DNA of 42,938 bases from Thermoleophilia bacterium (GCA_025934255.1 JAICYJ010000024.1:1-42938), one strand, 5' to 3'; numbered from the stretch's first letter, positions 1 to 8,251 are shown. Program-made: numbers and translations. The notes: generated by a model not told the origin, from the letters alone.

Positions 1-814
1 CCAGCACCGCCAGCGCCAGCGCCCCCAGCCCGCCGGCGACCCGCCGCGGCCAGGTGCGCGGCTCCGGCGGCAGTAGCCGCGCCAGGTGCTCGTCGTCATC
101 GTCGTCGAACAGCCCGGCCAGCCCCACCACCTCGGTGTTGTCTCCGGCCTCGCGGGCCTCGTTCCCGCAACGCTCGAGCTCGTCCAGGCACTCGGCAAGC
201 GACTCGTACCCGGCTGCGGCGGCTCGCGCCGTCCACTCCTCGAGCGGTGGGCCCAGTCCGGCCCCACCCGCGGCGCGCAGGATCGCGGCCAGCGTGCGCT
301 GCCCGTCGCGCGGCCCCACCAGGATCGGGTTGACCGCCGGCGAGCCCAGCAGCGGCCGCTCCAGGAACGGAGTCGGGCCCGGCCCGACCGCGCAGTCGCC
401 GAGATCGCAGGCGTCGACCGGGAAACCCGCAGCCGCGATCCGCTCGGCCAGACGCCCGAATGACAGCGCCAGCCGGGCGGCGTCGGCCGGTCCCGGACGG
501 CGGGTGGCCTGCCACCGCTCGATGCTCATCCCCAGCGAGGGCGCCACCACCAGGAACCTGCGTCCCTCGTGCTCGCCGAAGTCGAGCACGCCGCAGATCT
601 CCGAGCAGGCAAGCGCGCACCAGCGTGTGACCGCGTCGGTGAAGTCGTCGTCGTCCCAGCCGTCGGATGCGAACACGATCCGCACCTGTGCGGTGCGACC
701 CGATCTCGTGTCCAGCGCGTCGATCGGCCCCTCCGGCCGGGCCCGTAGCGCCGCCGGGCTGGCCAGGTACCGGCCGGCGATCACCAGCGCGGTCGAGGTT
801 GCGGAATCGGCCAT
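1..814 (-). CDS. Pseudokinase-like membrane protein, C-terminally truncated by window edge
   Basis: Open minus-strand frame of 271 codons starting at ATG 814 and running off the left edge without a stop. The order of elements resembles a Ser/Thr kinase fold: an RY start at about residue 15, a strand where the VAIK lysine would be (QVRIV), a hinge-like stretch (GEHEGRRFLVV, about 80-90), then an AxxIAAAGF helix leading to where the catalytic loop should be. There the HRD and DFG motifs are absent (the sequence reads VDACDLGDCAV), so catalysis is unlikely. An acidic linker (DDDDD) and the start of a hydrophobic segment (LGALALAVL) follow at the edge, suggesting membrane anchoring. A -10 box lies 6 bases before the ATG and no Shine-Dalgarno sequence is seen. 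The CDS is well supported; the kinase relationship is inference from pattern only. Confidence 0.6.
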   Translation of the reverse strand, partial: MADSATSTALVIAGRYLASPAALRARPEGPIDALDTRSGRTAQVRIVFASDGWDDDDFTDAVTRWCALACSEICGVLDFGEHEGRRFLVVAPSLGMSIERWQATRRPGPADAARLALSFGRLAERIAAAGFPVDACDLGDCAVGPGPTPFLERPLLGSPAVNPILVGPRDGQRTLAAILRAAGGAGLGPPLEEWTARAAAAGYESLAECLDELERCGNEAREAGDNTEVVGLAGLFDDDDDEHLARLLPPEPRTWPRRVAGGLGALALAVL

Positions 815-820
815 GCTCAC

Positions 821-826
821 AGGCTA
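821..826 (-). promoter_or_regulatory. -10 box TAGCCT, leaderless promoter
   Basis: TAGCCT on the minus strand lies 6 bases before ATG 814, so transcription should begin at or within a base or two of the start codon. No clear -35 was found. Confidence 0.5.
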
Positions 827-879
827 GGGAGGGGTGCGTCACGGAACCAGACGCAAACCGTCACGAAACCGTCACAGCT

Positions 880-1737
880 CTACCCGAAGAAGCGGCGGCG
901 CCCCTGGCGCTTGTCGCGGAAGGCACCCTCGAGCAGCTCGCTCGAGTAGCCCGCGATCTCCCCGGTCTCGGCGTACAGGTAGACCGCGGTCTTGTAGATC
1001 TGGCCCATCGCGGAGCTGACCACCAGCAGCACCACTCCCAGCCCGGCCGCCACCACCAGCAGTCCCACGCCGGCCGCCGGGCTCGCCCCCACGACGGCGG
1101 CCCCCACCAGCCCGACCGCGACCAGCGGCAGCGCCAGCAGGAATGTCGCGATGCCCAGCCCGACGTTGCCGATCAGGCTCTCGCCCCAGGAGCGGCGCAC
1201 CGTGGCGACGCTGCGGCGGACGGCGTCGGCCGGGCCCACCTGCTCGAACGCCAGCACCGGGATCACGAAGTAGGTAGCGATCGCCCATCCCGCCCCCAGC
1301 AGGCGCGCCACGATGCTGCCCACGATGCCGGCGCGCTGCTCGACCGACCGGATCACCAGGCCCACCAGCGAGGCGATCAGCGCCCACAGCAAGATCGACC
1401 CGAGCCGGGCGTTTGCGGCGCGCATCCCTTCAGCCGCGGTGGTGTCCTCGCCGTGGAAGCTGCGCGCCGCGCAGCTGACCAGGGCGACGTTGAAGTAGGT
1501 GGCAACCGCGGTGGCGGCGTAGCCCGCCAGCCCGGCCACGACCAGCATCGGCCAGCTGTGCGCGCCGTCGGCGGTGGCGCCCGGCAGGAGCAGCACGGCG
1601 GCCGGCACCAGCACGATCGCGACCGCCAGCAGCGTGAACGCCGCCGACAGCACCGGGAACCACAGCAGGCTGCGGTCGCGCCGGATGATGGCGAGCGACT
1701 GGGAGAGCAGACGGAAGGAGCGCTGAAATCGGTTCAT
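880..1737 (-). CDS. DUF6159-type integral membrane protein
   Basis: A 285-residue protein beginning MNRFQRSFRLL, with about six hydrophobic segments: two near the N-terminus (FPVLSAAFTLLAVAIVLVP and the following VVAGLAGYAATAVATYF), further ones through the middle, and a C-terminal basic tail (DKRQGRRRFF). The pattern fits the DUF6159 family of uncharacterised membrane proteins, whose biochemical role is unknown. In-frame GTG codons exist at 1743 and 1740, but ATG 1737 is preferred because a -10-like box (CAGAAT) ends 6 bases upstream, which would place the transcript start on this codon. It reads in the same direction as the truncated gene at the left edge, separated by 65 bases that contain that gene's promoter. 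Confidence 0.75.
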   Translation of the reverse strand: MNRFQRSFRLLSQSLAIIRRDRSLLWFPVLSAAFTLLAVAIVLVPAAVLLLPGATADGAHSWPMLVVAGLAGYAATAVATYFNVALVSCAARSFHGEDTTAAEGMRAANARLGSILLWALIASLVGLVIRSVEQRAGIVGSIVARLLGAGWAIATYFVIPVLAFEQVGPADAVRRSVATVRRSWGESLIGNVGLGIATFLLALPLVAVGLVGAAVVGASPAAGVGLLVVAAGLGVVLLVVSSAMGQIYKTAVYLYAETGEIAGYSSELLEGAFRDKRQGRRRFFG

Positions 1738-1743
1738 CACCAC

Positions 1744-1749
1744 ATTCTG
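1744..1749 (-). promoter_or_regulatory. -10-like box CAGAAT, leaderless promoter
   Basis: CAGAAT lies 6 bases before ATG 1737. It departs from TANNNT at its first base, so it is a weaker candidate than the others in this window. Confidence 0.35.
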
Positions 1750-1775
1750 CGACCCAACCGGCCCGTTGGCTAGGG

Positions 1776-2561
1776 TCAGCTGAACGCCTGGAACACGGCC
1801 GCGGTCACGGTCGCTCCCAGCAGAGCGCCGAGGATCACCTCGGGCGTGGTGTGGACGCCGGACTCCACCCGCGTCTGGGCGACCAGCGTCGCCATCAGGA
1901 ACACGACGGTCGAGACCAGCACCGCGTGGCGGTAGTCGGCCACCGCGAACGTCACCGCCACCCAGCCGCCGAAGGCGACCGCGGCGTGACCGGAGGGCAG
2001 CCCGCCGCGCAGCAGCGTCTCGCGGTCGGTGCGCGCCTTCAAGGCGATCACGATCATGATCACCAGCGCCAGCGCGATCACGGTCAGGTGCACCGGCGAG
2101 CCGCGCACGGTGTCGATCGCGCGCCGGCTGGGGTTGCGCAGCCGCTCGGCGAACACCAGGTAGCCGACGAACGTGGCGTTCACGGCCGCCACCAGCACCG
2201 CCCCGGCGGCGACGTCCTTCGCTGTCCGTGCCAGCGGATCGAACGAGTTGGTGGCCACGTCGATCGCCTTCTCGAGCGCCGTGTTGAACATCTCGGCGAT
2301 CAGCACGAACGAGACCGACAGGAGCAGCGCCAGCAGCTCGAACCGGGTCACGCCCAGCGCCACGCCCAGCGGCAGCACCGACAGCGCGACCGCGAAATGG
2401 ACGCGCATGTTGCGCTGCGTGCGCACCACGTAGATGACGCCCTCGAACGCGTAGTTGAAGCTCGTGACCAGGCCGGCAGCCTCCTGCCGCGCCAGCCGGA
2501 AGGGACCGGCCCGGCGCGCGTCCTTGATCAGCTCGTCGCGGCTACGCAGGGTCGGCGACAA
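1776..2561 (-). CDS. Diacylglycerol/undecaprenol kinase fused to PAP2-type phosphatase domain
   Basis: A 261-residue two-domain membrane protein. Residues about 30-125 form a DgkA-type lipid kinase: three hydrophobic helices and the signature EMFNTALEKAID followed by a KDVAAGAVL helix. Gram-positive relatives phosphorylate undecaprenol or diacylglycerol. Residues about 145-260 are PAP2-like, with PSGH and a later ESGVHTTPEV segment in which the histidine is kept but the usual following Asp is Glu. A kinase and a phosphatase in one chain suggest recycling of undecaprenyl carrier or a related lipid. TTG 2561 is chosen as the start: GGAGG at 2571-2575 lies 9 bases upstream and the protein then begins just before the conserved region. 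It overlaps the end of ybeY by 20 bases. An ATG further upstream would add a low-complexity shadow of ybeY. Confidence 0.8.
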   Translation of the reverse strand: MSPTLRSRDELIKDARRAGPFRLARQEAAGLVTSFNYAFEGVIYVVRTQRNMRVHFAVALSVLPLGVALGVTRFELLALLLSVSFVLIAEMFNTALEKAIDVATNSFDPLARTAKDVAAGAVLVAAVNATFVGYLVFAERLRNPSRRAIDTVRGSPVHLTVIALALVIMIVIALKARTDRETLLRGGLPSGHAAVAFGGWVAVTFAVADYRHAVLVSTVVFLMATLVAQTRVESGVHTTPEVILGALLGATVTAAVFQAFS

Positions 2562-2970
2562 CGGGCGCCACCTCCGCGAGCAGCTCGTTCTGGCGGGCCA
2601 GCATCGCCCCGCCATCGTTCTCGTGGTCGTATCCCACCAGGTGCAGCACGCCGTGCACCAGCAGCGTCGCGATCGGCGTGCCCTCCGCCGACGCCACCGC
2701 CGGGCACACCACCAGGTCGCCGAGCTGGCGGGGGACGCCGTCGGGGAGCAGGGAACGGCCGTCGATCGGGAACGACAGCACGTCGGTCGCCGACGGCTTG
2801 CCGCGGTGCTCGCGGTTCAGCTCGGCGATGCGCCGCTCGTCCACGAACTCCAGGCCGACCTCGCCGCTGTCGACGCCCTCGGCTGCGAGCGCCGAGCGCA
2901 GCACCGCGGCCGCGGCCGGCTCGTCCACCCGCCAGCCGCTGTGGTTCTCGATCTCCACCTCGACCGTCAC
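2542..2970 (-). CDS. ybeY: Endoribonuclease YbeY
   Basis: A 142-residue protein with the metal-binding signature HGVLHLVGYDHEND near residues 110-123, which holds the three histidines of the UPF0054/YbeY family, preceded by the conserved NREHRGKPSATDVLSFP segment. YbeY is a metal-dependent endoribonuclease involved in 16S rRNA 3'-end maturation and ribosome quality control. The start is GTG 2970, whose last two bases are shared with the phoH stop (GTGA), indicating translational coupling. A longer in-frame extension upstream reads as a phoH shadow and was rejected. The phoH-ybeY order is a very widespread pairing and strengthens the assignment. The following kinase-phosphatase gene starts inside its last codons. 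Confidence 0.95.
   Translation of the reverse strand: MTVEVEIENHSGWRVDEPAAAAVLRSALAAEGVDSGEVGLEFVDERRIAELNREHRGKPSATDVLSFPIDGRSLLPDGVPRQLGDLVVCPAVASAEGTPIATLLVHGVLHLVGYDHENDGGAMLARQNELLAEVAPVVADPA
2571..2575 (-). promoter_or_regulatory. Ribosome binding site deciding a TTG start
   Basis: GGAGG on the minus strand, 9 bases before TTG 2561 and inside the 3' end of ybeY, supports TTG as the start of the kinase-phosphatase fusion. Confidence 0.6.
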
Positions 2971-3929
2971 TCCGGCCGTCCCGGCCCGTTCTGCTCGGCG
3001 TGCCGCAGGTAGGCGTTCACGATCCGCTGCACCAGCTTGTGGCGCACCACGTCGGCGTCGGAGAAGTGGATGAAGGAGATGTCGGGCACTCCCTCCAGCA
3101 CCCGCATCACGTTCACCAGTCCGGAGCGCTGCTCGCGCGGCAGGTCGATCTGCGTGATGTCGCCGGTGACGACAACGCGCGATCCGAAGCCGAGCCTGGT
3201 CAGGAACATCTGCATCTGTTCGGGACTGGTGTTCTGTGCCTCGTCCAGGATGATGAACGAGTCGTTCAGCGTGCGCCCGCGCATGAACGCCAGCGGCGCC
3301 ACCTCGATCATGCCCGTGTCGATGTAGTTGAGCAGCTTGTCGGCGTCCAGCATGTCGTGCAGTGCGTCGAACAGCGGGCGCAGGTAGGGGTCGACCTTTG
3401 CCTGCAGGTCGCCCGGCAGGAAGCCCAGCCGCTCGCCCGCCTCGACGGCGGGCCGGGTCAGGATGATCCGCGCCACCTCGCGCTCCGACAGCGCCGCGAC
3501 GGCCAGCGCGATCGCGAGGTAGGTCTTGCCGGTGCCGGCCGGCCCGATCCCGAACGTGACCGTGTTGGCGCGGATCGCATCGACATACGCCTTCTGGCCC
3601 AGCGTCTTGGGCGAGACGCGCTGGCCGCGATGGCGCCACACGACATCGTGCAGCACGTCCACGGCGCGGCCGTCGGCGGTCAGCACGCCGGCCACCGCCT
3701 CGACCGTCTGCGGCCCGATCGAGATGCCCTGCACGACCAGCTGCGACAGCTCCTCGACCATCGCCTTGGCCCGATCGACGGCCGGATCCTCGCCCTCCAG
3801 GGTCAGCTCGTTTCCGCGCAGGTAGACGCTCGCTCCGGTGCGCTCGGCCAGCTCGTGCAGCACAGCGTCGCGATCGTCACCCAGTTCCGTCGCCAGGTCG
3901 TGCCCGACCGAGACCTTGAGTCGTGCCAT
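2967..3929 (-). CDS. phoH: PhoH-like ATPase
   Basis: A 320-residue PhoH-family P-loop ATPase of the PhoL/YbeZ type. Walker A is GPAGTGKT at residues 129-136 and Walker B lies in FIILDEAQN, followed by the family's [12 protein letters not shown] segment (sensor region). The N-terminal 90 residues resemble a KH-like RNA-binding domain. PhoH proteins couple ATP hydrolysis to RNA processes and partner YbeY, which is encoded immediately downstream with a GTGA overlap. The ATG at 3929 has no Shine-Dalgarno sequence. It shares its A with the TGA of a 12-codon ORF that starts just after a -10 box, so translation probably depends on stop-start coupling. Confidence 0.95.
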   Translation of the reverse strand: MARLKVSVGHDLATELGDDRDAVLHELAERTGASVYLRGNELTLEGEDPAVDRAKAMVEELSQLVVQGISIGPQTVEAVAGVLTADGRAVDVLHDVVWRHRGQRVSPKTLGQKAYVDAIRANTVTFGIGPAGTGKTYLAIALAVAALSEREVARIILTRPAVEAGERLGFLPGDLQAKVDPYLRPLFDALHDMLDADKLLNYIDTGMIEVAPLAFMRGRTLNDSFIILDEAQNTSPEQMQMFLTRLGFGSRVVVTGDITQIDLPREQRSGLVNVMRVLEGVPDISFIHFSDADVVRHKLVQRIVNAYLRHAEQNGPGRPE

Positions 3930-3967
3930 CAGGTCGTCTGGGCCACCGCGATCGTGGAAAGAGCCAT
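3929..3967 (-). CDS. 12-codon leaderless upstream ORF coupled to phoH
   Basis: ATG 3967 opens a short frame encoding MALSTIAVAQTT and stopping at TGA 3931-3929, which overlaps the phoH ATG as TGATG. A TAGACT -10 box ends 8 positions before ATG 3967 (7-base spacer), so the ATG would lie at the very 5' end of the transcript and be read leaderlessly. phoH itself has no visible ribosome binding site. The likely role is to load ribosomes that terminate and restart at phoH; a regulatory role is possible. It is too short for sequence-based proof of coding. Confidence 0.45.
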   Translation of the reverse strand: MALSTIAVAQTT

Positions 3968-3974
3968 CCCGGAA

Positions 3975-3980
3975 AGTCTA
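3975..3980 (-). promoter_or_regulatory. -10 box TAGACT built on the yqeY stop codon
   Basis: The TAG stop of yqeY (3980-3978) is also the first half of TAGACT, 7 bases before ATG 3967. This would give phoH/ybeY and downstream genes their own transcript. Confidence 0.5.
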
Positions 3981-4424
3981 CGCCGACAGGCGGTCACGCA
4001 CGAGAGCGGATGCCACACGACCGTCGGCGCGTCCGTCCGACCGCTCGGTCACCAGCCCCATCACGCGGCCCATGTCCTTCATCGTCTCGGCGCCCGTGTC
4101 GGCGATCGCCGCATCCACCAGCGCCGCGAGCTCCTGCTCGCTGAGCGGGGCCGGCAGGAACTCCTCGATCACCGGCACGTCGGCGCGCTCGCGGGCGGCG
4201 CGGTCGTCCTGGCCGGCTTTGTCGTAGGCCTCGGCCGCCTCCAGTCGCTGATTTCGCTCACGCCGCAGCACCGCCATCGCCTGCTCGTCCCCGAACTCCC
4301 CGGGCGCGTCCTTCTCGGCCTTCTGCAGGGACGAGTAGATCAGCCGTAGCGCGTCCAGCCGCTCGCGCTGACCGCTTTTCATCGCGCCGCGCAGCTCGGC
4401 CTGGACCTGTTCGGTGAGCGTCAC
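3978..4424 (-). CDS. yqeY: YqeY-like (GatB/YqeY domain) protein
   Basis: A 148-residue protein of the GatB/YqeY family, related to the tail domain of the tRNA amidotransferase subunit GatB. Family hallmarks are the N-terminal LTEQVQAELRGAMKSGQRERLDALRLIYSSLQ helix pair (given here in outline), RRERNQRLEAAEAYDKAGQ, and a C-terminal half with EEFLPAPLSEQEL and KDMGRVMG. The molecular function is unproven; a role in tRNA or translation is suspected from homology. The start is taken as GTG 4424, which overlaps the mtaB stop as GTGA; another in-frame GTG sits at 4430. Its stop codon TAG doubles as part of the promoter for the next unit. Confidence 0.9.
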   Translation of the reverse strand: MTLTEQVQAELRGAMKSGQRERLDALRLIYSSLQKAEKDAPGEFGDEQAMAVLRRERNQRLEAAEAYDKAGQDDRAARERADVPVIEEFLPAPLSEQELAALVDAAIADTGAETMKDMGRVMGLVTERSDGRADGRVASALVRDRLSA

Positions 4425-5641
4425 GAGCACAGGGTAGCGATCACGGCGTCGCCGGCCGCGAGCACGCCCAGCACCTCGGCCAGCCGGCCGCGCACACCCC
4501 CGGTGACGCGGAACGGCGTGTAGTCGTCGCTGTACCCGCGGCCGTCAGCGTCCTCCACCAGCACCCGCTCGCGCCGCCCCACCTTGGACGCCCGATGAGC
4601 GGCGCCCTGGGCATCCGACAGCGCCCGCAGCTGGCGCGAGCGGCGGCGCTTCTCCGCCGACGTCACAGGGTCGTCGCCCGCGTCGGCGGTGCCCGGCCGC
4701 GGCGAGTACGGGAACACGTGCACCTTGGTGAAGCCGGCGGCGCTGACCGCGTCCAGCGTGGCGCCGAAGTCATCGACCCGTTCCGATGGGTGGCCGACGA
4801 TCACGTCGCTGGTCAGATTGATGCCCTCGACCAGCTCCCGGGCACGGTGCATCTTGCCCAGGAACCCCGCCGCCGCGTAGTGGCGCCGCATCGCCCGAAG
4901 CACGCGATCCGAGCCCGACTGCATCGGCACGTGCAGATGCCGCGCCACGCCGGGCGTGTCCGCGACGGCGCGCAGCAACCGGTCGCTGACGTGATTGACC
5001 TCGATCGACGACAGCCGCACCCGCTCCACGCCGTCGACGGCGGCCACCGCTTCCAGCAGACCGGCCAGGTCAAGGCCCGCCTCCCGGTCGCGGAAGCAGC
5101 CCAGGTTGACGCCTGTCAGCACCAGCTCGCGGTGGCCCTGTGTCGCCCGCCGCTGCGCCTCGGCCAGCACCGCGGCCGCCGAGCGGCTGCGGCTGGCGCC
5201 CCGCACCTGCGGAATCACGCAGTAGCTGCAGGCGAACGAGCAGCCGTCCTGGATCTTGACGTAGGCCCGGGTGCGGCCGAACCGGGGCTGGGCGACGCCG
5301 GTGCAGGACAGCGCCCCCACCTGCTCCGAGACGGCCGGCGCAAGCAGCTCCGAGCGCCGCGACAGCACCGTCACGTTCGGGGGGAGCCCGTCGAAGGCAC
5401 CTTCCAGCGCAGCCGCGCAGCCGGTCACGACCACCCGTTCCGCGCTCCGCGCCGCCCGGCGCGCGGCCTTGCGGGACTTGGCCACCGCCTCGGCCGTCAC
5501 GCAGCAGGTGTTGAGAACGCGCACCGCCGCCCGATCGGCCGGCACCTCCCGATGGCCGTCGGCCGCCAGCCGCTCCCGCACCCCCTGGGCGTCGGTCATC
5601 GACACCTTGCAGCCGAGGAACTCGGTGGCAAACGTCGTCAC
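4421..5641 (-). CDS. mtaB: tRNA (N6-threonylcarbamoyladenosine) methylthiotransferase MtaB
   Basis: A 406-residue radical SAM methylthiotransferase. The N-terminal UPF0004 domain has its three cluster cysteines at C11 (FLGCKVS), C46/C47 (NTCCVT) and C74 (VTGCAA). The radical SAM cluster is C133-xxx-C137-xx-C140 in GCSFACSYC. The C-terminal part (after about 350) is a TRAM-like RNA-binding segment. MtaB converts t6A37 to ms2t6A37 in tRNAs reading ANN codons. GTG 5641 is the start, overlapping the rsmE stop as GTGA; the much longer open frame upstream is an arginine-rich shadow of rsmE. Neighbouring rRNA and tRNA modification genes fit this role. Confidence 0.93.
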   Translation of the reverse strand: MTTFATEFLGCKVSMTDAQGVRERLAADGHREVPADRAAVRVLNTCCVTAEAVAKSRKAARRAARSAERVVVTGCAAALEGAFDGLPPNVTVLSRRSELLAPAVSEQVGALSCTGVAQPRFGRTRAYVKIQDGCSFACSYCVIPQVRGASRSRSAAAVLAEAQRRATQGHRELVLTGVNLGCFRDREAGLDLAGLLEAVAAVDGVERVRLSSIEVNHVSDRLLRAVADTPGVARHLHVPMQSGSDRVLRAMRRHYAAAGFLGKMHRARELVEGINLTSDVIVGHPSERVDDFGATLDAVSAAGFTKVHVFPYSPRPGTADAGDDPVTSAEKRRRSRQLRALSDAQGAAHRASKVGRRERVLVEDADGRGYSDDYTPFRVTGGVRGRLAEVLGVLAAGDAVIATLCS

Positions 5642-6324
5642 CCCAGAAAACCCATCTCTCGCAGCGCCAGCGCCGCGGCCACGATCGCCGCCGTCTCGGT
5701 GCGCAGCACCACCGGGCCGAATGTGGCGACGGCGACGCCGCGCGATCGCGCCAGCTCCAGCTCGGCATCCGAGAAGCCCGGCTCCGGGCCGATCAGCAGC
5801 GTTGCCGAGCGACGGCCGACGATGCGGTCGGCGAGGCCGCCCGACGCGCCCGTGTTGCTGAGCACCACGGCCTCGCGGCTGAGCACGTCCGCGTAGGCCG
5901 ACGGCGCCAGCAGCTCCGGCAGCCGCGACTGCTTCGACTGCTTCGCGGCGGCCTCCGCCACCCGCGCCCAGCGGTCGAGGCGGCGCTCGGAGAACGAGCC
6001 CTTCAGAAGCTCGGTGCGAAGCGGGCCGATCCGGGCCACGCCCAGCTCGGTCAGCTTCTCGACCGCCTCGTCCGAGCGGGCGCCCGGCTGGGCGATCCAG
6101 ACGGTCACCGACGGTGCTTTGGGCAGGACCTCCACCTCCTCGATCAGCTCGCATCCCTCGGAGCGCACGCGCGCTCGAAACACGCGGCCCTCCCATACGA
6201 TCTCGCAAGTATCGCCGACCGGCAGGCGCAGCACCTGCTCGAGGTGGCGGCGGTCGCCGTCGGACAGCTGCGCCACCCCGTCCCGCAGGTCGCGCGCGAA
6301 GAAGCGGTAGACGTGCCCGCTCAG
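5638..6324 (-). CDS. rsmE: 16S rRNA m3U1498 methyltransferase RsmE, apparent CTG start
   Basis: A 228-residue SPOUT-class methyltransferase. Signatures are LLIGPEPGFSDAELELA (the GPEGGF motif) and VLRTETAAIVAAALAL (the ILRxETA motif) near the C-terminus, with a PUA-like N-terminal domain beginning GHVYRFFARDL. It methylates U1498 of 16S rRNA. No ATG, GTG or TTG lies near the expected N-terminus in this frame; CTG 6324 overlaps the prmA stop as CTGA, mirroring the ATGA and GTGA overlaps around it, with a GGTGGA stretch just upstream. CTG is therefore the likely start, an inference. The larger open frame upstream is a shadow of prmA. Confidence 0.9.
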   Translation of the reverse strand: MSGHVYRFFARDLRDGVAQLSDGDRRHLEQVLRLPVGDTCEIVWEGRVFRARVRSEGCELIEEVEVLPKAPSVTVWIAQPGARSDEAVEKLTELGVARIGPLRTELLKGSFSERRLDRWARVAEAAAKQSKQSRLPELLAPSAYADVLSREAVVLSNTGASGGLADRIVGRRSATLLIGPEPGFSDAELELARSRGVAVATFGPVVLRTETAAIVAAALALREMGFLG

Positions 6325-7031
6325 CGTTCCACCAGCTCGGCCGCCCAGCCGTCCACCACCGCCCGCTGCCCGCCGCCCAGCGTCTGGCGCTCGAGCAGGC
6401 CCGACGCGAGCACCAGCGGCGGCCGGTCGGGTCGCCGCAGCAGCGGCTCCAGCAGGTGCAGCTCCAGGTTGGCCAGCCACAGCGGTGCGGGCGGAAGCGG
6501 GTCGGCCAGGACGTCGCGGCGCTCGGCGCTCAGCTCGACGTCGTTGCGGGCGGCGTTGATGTGCGTGGCCTGCACGGCCAGCGGATCGATGTCGAACGCC
6601 TGCAGCGGGCCGAACCCGAGCTTGGCAGCCGCGATCGAGAGCACGCCGGAGCCGCAGCCGAGGTCGAGCGCCGGCCCGGGCTCGAGCTCCTGGAGCAGCG
6701 CCAGCGCCGCCCGCGTGGAGCCGTGCGCGCCGGTGCCGAACGCGCGGCCGGGATCGATCACGACGGCGATCGGCTCGGGCTGCGACCACGGAGGCCCCAC
6801 CCACAACCGACCCGCCTGCACGGGCCGGTGGAAGTCGCGCCAGGCGTCGGCCCAGCCGTCCACGACCGCGCTCTCGCTGAGCGACGGATCCGGCGCCTGC
6901 TCGGCGAAGCCCGACAGCTCCACCTGGTCGCCGTCGCGTTGCTCCTCGATCCCGCCCGGGAACCACTCCAGCATGCGCAGCATGGCCAGCTCCGCGTCAG
7001 CCGCCGGGACGCGCAGGGTGTAGCGGTTCAT
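6321..7031 (-). CDS. prmA: Ribosomal protein L11 methyltransferase PrmA
   Basis: A 236-residue class I methyltransferase. It has the PrmA landmarks [15 protein letters not shown] (substrate/SAM entry loop), [18 protein letters not shown] (motif I) and [11 protein letters not shown] (motif II). The usual post-motif N-x-(L/A) stretch reads [12 protein letters not shown]. It is shorter than typical PrmA (about 290), with a reduced N-terminal L11-recognition domain. PrmA trimethylates lysines and the N-terminus of ribosomal protein L11. The start ATG 7031 overlaps the dnaJ stop as ATGA; the next gene rsmE starts on its stop codon. The dnaJ-prmA-rsmE order is widely conserved. Confidence 0.88.
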   Translation of the reverse strand: MNRYTLRVPAADAELAMLRMLEWFPGGIEEQRDGDQVELSGFAEQAPDPSLSESAVVDGWADAWRDFHRPVQAGRLWVGPPWSQPEPIAVVIDPGRAFGTGAHGSTRAALALLQELEPGPALDLGCGSGVLSIAAAKLGFGPLQAFDIDPLAVQATHINAARNDVELSAERRDVLADPLPPAPLWLANLELHLLEPLLRRPDRPPLVLASGLLERQTLGGGQRAVVDGWAAELVER

Positions 7032-8146
7032 CCCGAGAAGGCCGAGCGGATGCGGCCCAGGAACGACTCGTCGGGCTTGTACGTATCGTCGGCGACGGCC
7101 GCCTCGAACTCGGCCAGCAGGCGACGCTGGTCATCGGTCAGCCGCTGCGGAAGCATCACGTTCACCAGCACCCGGTGGTCGCCGCGGCCGCGGCCGTTCA
7201 ACACCGGCACACCCTTGCCGCGCAGCACCATCACGTCGCCCGGCTGGGTGCCGGCCCGCAGCTCCACCTGCTGCTCGCCGTCCAGCGTCTCCACCGTCAC
7301 GGTGGTGCCGAGCGCGGCGCGCGTGAAGGGCAGGTTCAGCACCGTCACCACGTCGTTGCCGTCGCGCTCGAAGCTGGGATGCGGCCTGACCCGCACGCCG
7401 ACGTAGAGGTCTCCGCGCGGCCCGCCCGGCTGGCCCTGGTTGCCGCGGCCGCGCAGCTGCAGCCGCTGACCGTCCATGATCCCGGCCGGGATCTGCACCT
7501 CGACCGTCTCGGCCACCTGGCGAAGTCCGCGCCCGCGGCAGCTGCTGCAGGGGGTTTCGATCACGACGCCGCGGCCGCCGCAGGTGGGGCAGGCGCCGGT
7601 CTGCACGAACTGGCCGAGCGCCGTCTGCTGCACCCGCTGCACGCGACCCTGACCGCCGCAGGTGTCGCACGTGTGCGACTCGGATCCCGGCTCCGCGCCG
7701 GTGCCGCTGCAACGGTCGCAGTCGCCGATCACCTCGATGTCGAGCCGGCGCTCGACGCCGAACGCGGCCTCCGCGAACTCGAGCGTCACGTTTGCGGCAA
7801 CGTCGCCGCCACGCCGCTGCCCGCGGGCGCCGCCGAACAGGTCGTCCCCGAAGAAGGCGCCCAGCAGGTCGGAGAGCGACCCGAAGTCCATGAACTGGTC
7901 GGTGTGCAGCGAGGAGCCGTCGACTCCAGCATGCCCGAAGCGGTCGTAGCGCGCACGGGTGTCGGCGTCGCACAGCACCTCGTAGGCCTCGGCCACCTCG
8001 CGGAAGCGCTCGACGGCCTGGGGGTCGCCAGGGTTGACGTCGGGATGCAGCTCGCGGGCGAGCTTGCGAAAGGCCTTCTTGACCTCGGCCTCGTCGGCGC
8101 CCCGTTCGACGCCCAGCACCTCGTAGTAGTCACGTTTGGCAGCCAC
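7028..8146 (-). CDS. dnaJ: Chaperone protein DnaJ
   Basis: A 372-residue class I J-protein. The J domain spans residues 5-70 with HPD at 34-36, followed by a G/F-type linker that is short and partly replaced by an acidic, aromatic segment. Four CxxCxGxG zinc motifs are intact ([32 protein letters not shown]), then two substrate-binding C-terminal domains. It stimulates DnaK ATPase and holds unfolded clients. The start is GTG 8146 ([13 protein letters not shown]), with TAGACT exactly 6 bases upstream, so the mRNA is probably leaderless. In many relatives hrcA lies directly upstream; here a regulator and a small peptide gene intervene. Confidence 0.97.
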   Translation of the reverse strand: MAAKRDYYEVLGVERGADEAEVKKAFRKLARELHPDVNPGDPQAVERFREVAEAYEVLCDADTRARYDRFGHAGVDGSSLHTDQFMDFGSLSDLLGAFFGDDLFGGARGQRRGGDVAANVTLEFAEAAFGVERRLDIEVIGDCDRCSGTGAEPGSESHTCDTCGGQGRVQRVQQTALGQFVQTGACPTCGGRGVVIETPCSSCRGRGLRQVAETVEVQIPAGIMDGQRLQLRGRGNQGQPGGPRGDLYVGVRVRPHPSFERDGNDVVTVLNLPFTRAALGTTVTVETLDGEQQVELRAGTQPGDVMVLRGKGVPVLNGRGRGDHRVLVNVMLPQRLTDDQRRLLAEFEAAVADDTYKPDESFLGRIRSAFSG

Positions 8147-8152
8147 GCGAGC

Positions 8153-8158
8153 AGTCTA
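8153..8158 (-). promoter_or_regulatory. -10 box TAGACT, leaderless dnaJ promoter
   Basis: TAGACT lies 6 bases before GTG 8146. The upstream gene pair ends in a hairpin just before it, so dnaJ can be transcribed separately. Confidence 0.55.
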
Positions 8159-8175
8159 GAGGCGTGCGCCACCGA

Positions 8176-8196
8176 GCCCGCCGCCCTCAGGCGGGC
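8176..8196 (-). terminator. Hairpin between peptide gene and dnaJ
   Basis: A perfect 7-bp inverted repeat (GCCCGCC/GGCGGGC) with a 7-base loop lies downstream of the peptide gene and upstream of the dnaJ -10 box. No T-run follows, so termination is inferred. Confidence 0.4.
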
Positions 8197-8251
8197 GTAT
8201 CAGCCGCGCAGGGCCGGCGCCGCAGATGGCGGAGCCGACCCTCGCGCACTG

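Noticed and set aside
96..842. 248-codon minus-strand frame at the left edge
   Set aside because: Arginine/glycine-rich composition typical of a shadow; the overlapping frame from ATG 814 has normal composition and a promoter box.
1851..4349. 832-codon plus-strand frame
   Set aside because: Antisense to dgkA fusion, ybeY, phoH and yqeY; His/Gln/Arg-rich composition typical of high-GC shadows.
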